Assembly: GCA_029239545.1 (NCBI GenBank)
Contig: JARBUQ010000245.1
Location: 1-6,908 of the forward strand
Reading direction: 5' to 3'
Origin: Paenibacillus sp.
GTDB taxonomy: Bacteria > Bacillota > Bacilli > Paenibacillales > NBRC-103111
DNA length: 6,908 bases
Part shown: in pieces, positions 1 through 6,600 of the stretch
How positions within the stretch are numbered: the first letter of the stretch is position 1
How the letters are laid out: each line of letters begins with the position of its first letter
Program-made: the position numbers and the translations under genes
Notes under the pieces: model-generated
What the model was told of the DNA's origin: nothing
Seen by the model: the letters and a program-made list of their open reading frames with translations, nothing else
Databases searched by the model: none

Positions 1-42
1 ACACAAGGCGACCCTACTATTAAATTAACAAAAATTCAATAA
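1..42 (+). CDS. C-terminal tail of an upstream gene (partial, 5' end outside window)
   Basis: Frame 1 is open from the window edge and reads TQGDPTIKLTKIQ before a TAA stop at 40-42. The other two forward frames stop earlier (near 21-28). A strong rho-independent terminator starts 17 bases after the stop, which is where a terminator is expected after a real gene end. Only 13 residues are visible, so no family can be assigned. The call rests on the stop-terminator spacing and not on protein similarity. Confidence 0.5.
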   Translation, partial: TQGDPTIKLTKIQ

Positions 43-58
43 GGCAATCCAGAGAGAA

Positions 59-90
59 AAGCTGTCGGTTAAACCGGCAGCTTTTTTTTT
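59..90 (+). terminator. Rho-independent terminator of the upstream gene
   Basis: A GC-rich stem pairs 61-69 (GCTGTCGGT) with 73-81 (ACCGGCAGC), with one G-U pair and a three-base loop. The stem can be lengthened by the A's at 59-60 pairing with the first T's. It is followed directly by nine T's (82-90). This is a textbook intrinsic terminator on the + strand. It isolates the lipoprotein gene at 288 from transcription coming from the left. Confidence 0.93.
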
Positions 91-190
91 GCCCAATTAA
101 TGAGATCTATTGAGACTAGTAAAGGAAACGAAACAATTAGCGAGGCAAAATAACAAATCTGGAGGCAAGCATAGGATAGAGTGCAACTTC

Positions 191-215
191 CCCTACACTT
201 TTTTCGTTCGTAGGG
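191..215. promoter_or_regulatory. Inverted repeat upstream of the oxidoreductase gene
   Basis: CCCTAC at 191-196 is the exact reverse complement of GTAGGG at 210-215, with a 13-base T-rich spacer. It lies in the 197-base non-coding stretch (91-287) before the lipoprotein gene. It could be an operator or a weak leader hairpin. I see no convincing -35/-10 pair in this stretch: GATAAT at 252-257 resembles a -10 box but has no -35 box at a sensible distance. Confidence 0.25.
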
Positions 216-278
216 TAGTGAATATAGGCGATATTTGGTAAAGTAGAGAAGGATAATCTGGAAAACCTTTTTTGAACT

Positions 279-284
279 GGAGGA
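279..284 (+). promoter_or_regulatory. Ribosome binding site for the oxidoreductase lipoprotein
   Basis: GGAGGA lies immediately upstream of the ATG at 288, with only three to four bases between the core and the start codon. This is shorter than usual for a Gram-positive site. The next in-frame ATG lies beyond the lipoprotein signal, so 288 remains the only start that keeps the signal peptide. Confidence 0.75.
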
Positions 285-287
285 TTT

Positions 288-1799
288 ATGTTTATTTATC
301 GACGCACATTATTAGCTCTATTAATCATTGCAGTACTGCTCATCTCAGCTTGCAAACAAGAAGAAGTAGTAAAGAAGGAGCCAAAGGTAATAGATCCAAG
401 CAAACCGGATATCGTGATGATTGGCTCCGAGATCGAAGGGATTTATTTGGCCCGTGCGGCCAGGGATGAAGGGTTGTCTGTTGTCATTCTTGATCCGCGA
501 GAGCTGCCGGGAGGACAGCTTATTCAAGGAGAGATGCTGTACCTGGACGAGCCTTTCGCCGATAATCGAGATTCGCTGCTGCAAGGTAGAGTGAAGGAGC
601 TTTTCGACCTTTATAAGAAAGGCGACATCCGCAAAAAAAGTGAATTCGAGCCGTACTTTAATGCGCTCCTGGAAGGCATTCCTCTTGAGTCCGGCATTCA
701 GATCAATAATATTGAGCTTGCCACCGGAACGGATGCGAACGATCGGAGGATCAACTCGATCTCGTACCGTACGAAGGATGGTCAGGAGCGGACAGTTACA
801 GCGAAGTACTGGGTGGAGAACACAGATTACGCAGCTATCGTAAGCAAGCTTGGCTTGAAGCGGATACCGGGGGTTGAGACGGTATTCGGCGGAGACAAGG
901 ATCATATGGCGGCATCTATTATGATGAAGTTCCGTAATGTCGATTGGGACAAGTTCCAGAAGGAAACCAACAAGTTCAGCAGCAAAGAGCTGGAGGAGAA
1001 ATATGGCGGTTTGACGACCGTAACCGACAAATTCACATGGGGCTTCGGCAATGTGGGATCGCGTTACAAGGCTACCACGAAGGAAGTGTTTCTGCGCGGC
1101 CTGAATACGATTAATCAGCGAGATGGCGATGTGTTGATCAATGCCCTGTTAGTGTACGGAGTTGATCCGGCTGATCCAGCCAGCATTAACAAAGCGTTGG
1201 AGCTTGGGAAGCAGGAGACGGACAGGATTCTGCCTCATCTTCGCAAGGAATTGCCGGGTTGGGAGAATGCCGAGTCGAATGGTTATCCGAATTACTTATA
1301 TATTCGTGATTACGACCGCTATGAGACTGAATATATTCTTCAGGCAACAGATCTGATGTCCGGACTTATGCATAAGGATAATGTCAGTATTGCGGGCTAT
1401 CCCATTGACCTTCAAGGTACGGTTAACTATCAATGGGGGCATCAGCAGGGAAAGCCGGATAAGTATGGCATGCCTCTTCGCTCCTTCATACCCAAGGGTT
1501 ATTCGAATGTCATCGTAGCTGGCAAAAACGTTGGAGCATCAGCCATTGCATATGGCAGTGCCAGAATCCAGCCTAACACGGCACAAGCGGCTGAAGTAAT
1601 TGGCATCATGCTTGCCCGCACGAATGCAGAGCGCAATTTGATGAAGCTTAGTGAGAAAGAACTTAAGGAATTGCAGGCCTATATTAAGAAAACGGCCGGT
1701 ATTACTCTGACAGGTGTGACCGGAGCTAACAAGATCGAGAAGCTGACCGAAGAGCAGCGTAATCAATTGAATCTTAAAATGTTTGAGATACCTAAATAA
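288..1799 (+). CDS. Membrane-anchored FAD-dependent oxidoreductase (lipoprotein)
   Basis: A 503-residue protein that looks like a secreted, lipid-anchored flavoenzyme of the FAD_oxidored type (GIDA/succinate-dehydrogenase-like FAD fold). Residues 1-22 form a lipoprotein signal: arginines at 5-6, a hydrophobic run at 8-19 and the lipobox ISAC with acceptor Cys22. Residues 41-69 are the beta-alpha-beta dinucleotide-binding unit, with GSEIEG (46-51) where the family usually has a GGTPAG or GxGxxG loop, and an acidic Asp69 that could bind the ribose. GGQ at 75-77 and WVENTDYAA (175-183) fit the expected flavin-contact and 'DATGD'-like segments. The C-terminal part, residues 394-445, has the usual final FAD-binding segment, including PLRSFIPKGYSNVIVAGKN. 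The electron acceptor and substrate cannot be told. Such enzymes are often found near polysaccharide-degradation genes and are sometimes annotated as xanthan lyase, a name this sequence does not support. The gene is monocistronic by its flanking terminators. Confidence 0.85.
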   Translation: MFIYRRTLLALLIIAVLLISACKQEEVVKKEPKVIDPSKPDIVMIGSEIEGIYLARAARDEGLSVVILDPRELPGGQLIQGEMLYLDEPFADNRDSLLQGRVKELFDLYKKGDIRKKSEFEPYFNALLEGIPLESGIQINNIELATGTDANDRRINSISYRTKDGQERTVTAKYWVENTDYAAIVSKLGLKRIPGVETVFGGDKDHMAASIMMKFRNVDWDKFQKETNKFSSKELEEKYGGLTTVTDKFTWGFGNVGSRYKATTKEVFLRGLNTINQRDGDVLINALLVYGVDPADPASINKALELGKQETDRILPHLRKELPGWENAESNGYPNYLYIRDYDRYETEYILQATDLMSGLMHKDNVSIAGYPIDLQGTVNYQWGHQQGKPDKYGMPLRSFIPKGYSNVIVAGKNVGASAIAYGSARIQPNTAQAAEVIGIMLARTNAERNLMKLSEKELKELQAYIKKTAGITLTGVTGANKIEKLTEEQRNQLNLKMFEIPK

Positions 1800-1811
1800 G
1801 CCTTATTAGTC

Positions 1812-1863
1812 AGGCAGCCCTTTCCCCGATTTCTTGATCATATCGGAGGGAAGGGCTGCTTTT
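1812..1863 (+). terminator. Rho-independent terminator after the oxidoreductase gene
   Basis: A long stem pairs GCAGCCC at 1814-1820 with GGGCTGC at 1853-1859, and continues inward through TTTCC/GGGAA and CCGAT/ATCGG with one bulged A at 1847. The loop is about 11 bases. It ends in TTTT (1860-1863) and a further T-rich stretch. The tract is short but the stem is very stable. It begins 13 bases after the TAA stop codon. Confidence 0.85.
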
Positions 1864-1936
1864 GTTATGGTGTTTTTTCTCATACCGTGTAACCTCAAGT
1901 CGAACGAAAAAATAATCAGCAAGCTAAGCTCGACAA

Positions 1937-1950
1937 ATTTCCCGGGAAAT
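1937..1950. promoter_or_regulatory. Perfect 14-base palindrome, candidate operator
   Basis: ATTTCCCGGGAAAT is identical to its own reverse complement. It sits in the intergenic region before the ceramidase-like gene, 13 bases upstream of the candidate -35 box at 1964. Position and symmetry suit a dimeric regulator bound just upstream of RNA polymerase. I cannot name the regulator, and the symmetry alone does not prove function. Confidence 0.4.
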
Positions 1951-1963
1951 AACAGAATCGACA

Positions 1964-1994
1964 GTGACATTCGGCAACATCCTTACCGTATAAA
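1964..1994 (+). promoter_or_regulatory. Candidate sigma-A promoter for the ceramidase-like gene
   Basis: GTGACA (1964-1969) and TATAAA (1989-1994) each match five of six consensus bases, but the 19-base spacer is longer than ideal. An alternative is TTACCG (1983-1988) with TATTAT (2006-2011) at 17 bases, which has a better spacer and -10 but a poor -35. Either would give a leader of roughly 105-125 bases. That leader holds a GTTCAC/GTGAAC inverted repeat (2037-2042 and 2069-2074) with a 26-base spacer. Confidence 0.35.
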
Positions 1995-2109
1995 GTAAAA
2001 GGTCATATTATCGTTATTTAAGTCGGATATGAAGCTGTTCACGACATGATGTTTAAGTTTTAATTAAAGTGAACTTTGAATCGAAGTAAATGGATGGAAA
2101 ATAGAAACG

Positions 2110-2114
2110 AGAGG
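2110..2114 (+). promoter_or_regulatory. Ribosome binding site for the ceramidase-like gene
   Basis: AGAGG, within GAGAGGA, lies 10 bases before the ATG at 2125. A second purine run (AAGGA at 2119-2123) is only one base from the ATG and too close to serve this start. The protein begins with the family's expected N-terminal strand directly after this ATG, which supports the start. Confidence 0.6.
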
Positions 2115-2124
2115 ATGTAAGGAT

Positions 2125-3570
2125 ATGAGTTTGCGTGCAGGCGTGGCGAAGATCGATATTACTACAAGTAACGAAGGGGTGTTCATTAGTGATCCTTTAT
2201 ATGCAAAAGCGCTGGTATTGGATGACGGTAAGACCAAGGTAGTGATCCTCGCTTTGGATGCCCTGGCTATCGGTGGCTTGGGAGATATTAAGGATGATTT
2301 TCTGCCGAAGCTGCGTAATATGATCCAGAATGAGCTGCACATTCCCGGAGAAAACGTACTGGTGAACGCTTCGCATACCCACCCTCAGGGGCGACTGATA
2401 TGCGATGATGCAGAGCAGGTGGAGCGAAGTTTTGAGGTAGTGAGACAAGCGCTGCAAAATATGACAGAAGTAACAGTTGGCTCGGGAATCGGCTATGAGG
2501 ACAGAATTATTGTAAACCGCAACCTCAAAATGAAGGATGGAAATCACTGGTCTATTCGATATGCCCATCCTTGTCCACCGGATGAGGATGTTGCAGGTGT
2601 TGGCCCAATTGACCCATCTATAGGTTTACTAAGAATTGATCGCATGGATGGTCAGCCATTAGCTGTTGTGTACAATTTCGCCTGCCACCTGTTGATCGGC
2701 GTTCCTGATAGAGGGGTGACGGCTAATTTTGTAGGTTTTGCTTCTAAGGTCATTGAAGAGAACCTAGGGAATGGAGTAATGGCATTGTTCCTACAGGGGG
2801 CAGGAGGAGACATACTTGAGGTGTTTTTTAAAGATGTGAATCGCTCCAGAAACTGTGAACCAATTGGAACTATGTTAGGACTGAGTGCTTTAAAAGCAAT
2901 AAGACGAATAGAAACTAAAACTGCAGGTTTAAGTGTCCTATCTGAAACAATCCAACTGCCACGGAAAATGGATATTGCTGACCGAATAGAAGCGAGATTG
3001 CATGATCAGACTGAACTGCTAGCCTCCTTAAGGAGGACGACTCTTAACTTTAAAACATTTCTTCCCCTTTATATTAAATATGCACTAAATCCCAATTTTC
3101 CATCAGACTACTCCTATAGATACCTGAATGAAGCCGAGATAGGCTCAAATGAGCTTACTTCAATGGATGCTCACAACAAAGGAAACCTTGATCGATATGT
3201 TAACAATATACACATCATGGAGAAATTGATAAGGATTCAAGAGGATATAGATACAATGAAGACTCATCAGGCGATCAATAACCAGGCAGGTGAGTTAACG
3301 ATTCCTGCTGAGGTTCAAGGCATTAAGATTGGGGACTGCGTGCTAATTACTGCACCTGCTGAGTTGCTGGTCGAGGTAGGTTTGAAGCTCAAACAAACAT
3401 CGCCGTATAAGCACACTTTTGTTGCCGCATTCTCGAACGGTTACATGCACTACGCCCCACCTGTTGATCACTATAACAAGGGTGGCTATGAAGTTATGGA
3501 ATGCTTGCTGGGCCCGGAATGGCAGTATACCTATGAACAGAAGGCGAACGATATCATTCGCAGGTTATAG
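2125..3570 (+). CDS. Neutral/alkaline ceramidase-like hydrolase, no signal peptide
   Basis: A 481-residue protein resembling the catalytic domain of neutral/alkaline non-lysosomal ceramidases (Pfam Ceramidase_alk type). It opens with LRAGVAKIDIT (3-13), the family's first strand. SHTH (83-86) and the histidine in NFACHLL (His188) are likely zinc ligands, QGAGGDI (224-230) matches the family's glycine-rich GDI turn, and PAELLVEVG (411-419, Glu413) with SNGYMHYAPP (437-446) match the C-terminal metal-binding segments. GGYE follows near 455-458. True ceramidases are secreted, about 650 residues or more, and carry a C-terminal Ig-like domain. This one has no signal peptide and ends after the catalytic core, so it is probably cytoplasmic with another amide or ester substrate. 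The usual nucleophile segment after GDI is not recognisable. Residues 280-390 are helical, charged and unlike the family core, and the DNA there is AT-richer than both ends. It may be co-transcribed with the next gene, 112 bases downstream. Confidence 0.8.
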   Translation: MSLRAGVAKIDITTSNEGVFISDPLYAKALVLDDGKTKVVILALDALAIGGLGDIKDDFLPKLRNMIQNELHIPGENVLVNASHTHPQGRLICDDAEQVERSFEVVRQALQNMTEVTVGSGIGYEDRIIVNRNLKMKDGNHWSIRYAHPCPPDEDVAGVGPIDPSIGLLRIDRMDGQPLAVVYNFACHLLIGVPDRGVTANFVGFASKVIEENLGNGVMALFLQGAGGDILEVFFKDVNRSRNCEPIGTMLGLSALKAIRRIETKTAGLSVLSETIQLPRKMDIADRIEARLHDQTELLASLRRTTLNFKTFLPLYIKYALNPNFPSDYSYRYLNEAEIGSNELTSMDAHNKGNLDRYVNNIHIMEKLIRIQEDIDTMKTHQAINNQAGELTIPAEVQGIKIGDCVLITAPAELLVEVGLKLKQTSPYKHTFVAAFSNGYMHYAPPVDHYNKGGYEVMECLLGPEWQYTYEQKANDIIRRL

Positions 3571-3667
3571 AGTATAATCTGTCATCAAAACAACAGAAAA
3601 GTCAGTTATGGATATGTCCCTGAATTAATGTATGCGCTTTAATATAGGTATCTTAACATTATATTCT

Positions 3668-3676
3668 GGAGGAGGA
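3668..3676 (+). promoter_or_regulatory. Ribosome binding site that fixes a GTG start
   Basis: GGAGGAGGA lies six bases before GTG at 3683. The two TTG codons just upstream (3678 and 3681) are in another frame that stops at once (TTG TTG TGA). The first in-frame ATG downstream is codon 17, inside the signal peptide. The spacing and the intact signal peptide make GTG 3683 the best start. No promoter or terminator is convincing in the 112-base gap 3571-3682. Confidence 0.85.
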
Positions 3677-3682
3677 ATTGTT

Positions 3683-6600
3683 GTGAGAAGAAGGCTGCGG
3701 TATATCGCAACATTTGCAGTAGTGACATCCATGCTCGTAGGAATGACGAACGCATGGGCGGCAGATACCAGCTTGGACCGATTTCTTGTAGATGATCAAA
3801 CCGTAAACAAAGGAAGGGGCTATTCAGATGATCCGATAGGAGGAAATTTGGCATGGGGAGCTTCTTATTATTTGGAGGGCTACCAGAATGCATATGATGC
3901 AACAGGTGATACCAAATGGCTCGATAAGATTGTTGAACACACAGACCGTATGCTCGACAATGCGGTTGATATCAACGGCGATGGCTACAAAGGGTGGCCG
4001 GATAGCGGAACCGCCCATTGGCTTCTAAAGAATACGGATTTTGCTGTTGCCGGAGCGAATACTGCATCCGCCGAGTTGATCGTGAACGGAGGCTTCGAGA
4101 CTGACGCAGATGCAAACGGAATACCTGATAGTTGGACCCAAGCAGGAAATACAGCTATGTCGCAACGCTCGACAGCATCGCAGGACGTTTTCACAGGTAA
4201 TGCTGGAGCAACAGTTGAATTGGATGGGACCAATGGGAACTGGCTAGTACAGACTATAACCGGTTTGATCGGTGGCAAAACATACGAAGTGAGTGCTTAC
4301 AGTGGCGTGGATACAGAGAAAGCAAATGGACGCATTGAGATCTACAATTCAACAACTTCTCAGGTACTGGCATTCACAAGGGTACATCATTTGAACTATG
4401 AGCAATTCGTATTCAATTTTGTCGCACCATCAAGTGGAACGATACAGGTTAGACTTGGGCTGGAAGGCACCGATGTGGCTGGATTGAAGGCCCATTATGA
4501 CAACATCAGTGTGAAGCAGACAGATGCACCTGGTCCGGAGCTTCTCTTGAATCGTGGTATGGAAATTGTTGATCCAGGAGATGCTACACTGCCGAAGGAT
4601 TGGGTGAGATTTCCGGTCTCTTCTTCCTCGGATGTTCATCTTGTGTCAGGCATTAATAACTGGCATGGTGGAACATATGGGCTGCAGATTCAAAGTGACG
4701 GAATTGCCAATCATGGAATATATCAAAGCTTCGCATATACACCGAACCAGAAATATGTAGTTACTTATTATGGAAGGGTTTCCGATCCGAACTATAAGGG
4801 ACGAGTTCAAATATTTAATGCTACAACCAACACTGCGTTAATTACGAAGGAGTTCTCCAATACGTGGTGGAGTCGATACTCATTTGAGTTTACGGCTCCA
4901 TCCACTGCTGGACAAGATTTGCAGATCGTTCTTTATCACAATAATTCCACGGTGAACGACTTTCAGGTAACGGTGGATACGTTCTCAATACGATCCATCG
5001 TTGAGACAGAAGCAGCAGGCTGGACAAGAAGCCCGTCTACCTTGTTAAGCAGCGCCCACCGAACGAACGATCCGGATGCTTATCCGAATGGAGACTGGGG
5101 CATGGAGTTCACCCATGATGGTACGAATGATCCTTTAATCAGTCAACGCATACTGAACTACGAAGAAGATAGGAAGCATAGCTTTCAAATTAATGCCAGG
5201 CTCTCTACTGGTGCAACTGGCGCTATACGTATTCGAGATTTGACTGCTTCTACGGTGATCGCCTCCAAGACGTTTACAACGAGTGGACCCCAAACCTTGG
5301 ACTTCACTACACCCAATGATCCAACTCATGAGCTGCAGGCCGAGATTTATATGCCCTCTGGTTCGGCAGGTCAAACGATGCATGTGTATTATGCGAAGGA
5401 GAGGTTAGCTCCACTAACAGAGCATTTCCACCATGATGGCCGAATAGGCGCGCCTATTATTGAATTTGTGAGAACGGTTAACCAGGATTCCAGACTGCAT
5501 ACCCGTTACAAGACCATAGCAGATGATTACTTGGATTTTGTAGCGAATAACCTGTTCCACAAATGGGATGATTACTGGGTGCAGATTTCTGGTACAGATG
5601 GGTTGGATAATGGAACCGGAATCTACATGATGCCTTCAGGCAATGATACGGAGTGGTTCCCAAATCGAAGTGAGAATCATAACCACTACAACACATATGT
5701 TAACTTGCTCTATAATTTGTATTCGGCGACAGAGGGGATCCCTGCCTATACTTCGGATCGGCAGCTTTACAAGAGTCGTGCTAATGATTTAATGAGAACA
5801 TTTAAAGGCAAATTGCGAATAAATACGATCGACAGCAATGCTTATGAATGGAACTATTGGGACAATCTCGGAAGCTGGGATGATGGTCAATATGTTAACT
5901 ATGCGCAATATTCCGAGGATATGTCTCATGGGGCAGCTAATATCCCCGCCATCCTGAGAGCCTATCGTGAAGGCTTCGTTATGAATGGATCAGATATGGA
6001 CAAATTCACCAGAATCTTCACCGATGTAATATGGAATGGCAGCTTACAGCAACCCGTACTTTCCTGGTATTTGAATCGTACGCCTTATCACAGGGATGAC
6101 GTATTGCGAAGTTATATGTTTCATCATTGGATAGATCTCAGCATATTCGATCAGGAAGTATGGGATATCGCCAACGCACTTTGCAGAATCGATTATTGTT
6201 CAGCATATGCAGCTTCTGGTTTATATAAAGGCAGTGCAAACAAAACTTTGAACCCTGGGTTTGAGTTCCATTCTACTACCGATGTGACATTGCCAGCTGC
6301 TTGGAGCCGTTGGTTGTCAACAGCAAGCACCGCCTTCAGCTCAAACACATCCCCTTATGTGGGCAAAAACTCGCTGGTCCTGAGAACGGATGGAAGCACT
6401 GTACAAGGACTGGAGCAGCAGCTGTCAACCTATGAACCAGAAACGGAGTATTCTGTTGCATTTTCAGGTAAGACAGATGGGGTGGTGAGCGGGAAGATTG
6501 AGGCCATCGATATCACAACAAGTACAATACTGGGTAGCAAAATATTCGCGAACACGTCTTGGGCCGATGATTCCTTCACATTCACAGCCCCTGCTGCAGG

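Noticed and set aside
345..905. 186-codon reverse-strand open frame opposite the oxidoreductase gene
   Set aside because: It lies wholly opposite a well-supported gene, has no ribosome binding site or recognisable protein pattern, and is best explained as a shadow of the true frame.
288..1799. Annotation of the oxidoreductase as a xanthan lyase
   Set aside because: Some database entries give related proteins this name, but the sequence shows an FAD-binding fold and no polysaccharide lyase features.
3023..3036. Perfect 14-base palindrome CCTCCTTAAGGAGG inside the ceramidase-like gene, containing a Shine-Dalgarno-like core
   Set aside because: No start codon follows at a suitable distance, and one such palindrome in nearly 7 kb is near chance expectation.
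3660..3665. TATATT as a -10 box for the large secreted protein gene
   Set aside because: It abuts the ribosome binding site at 3668, which would leave no room for a transcript that includes the site, and no -35 box fits.
3683..3760. Twin-arginine (Tat) signal on the large secreted protein, from its RRR start
   Set aside because: The residues after the arginines do not fit the Tat pattern, and the signal has an ordinary Sec layout with an AWA cleavage site.
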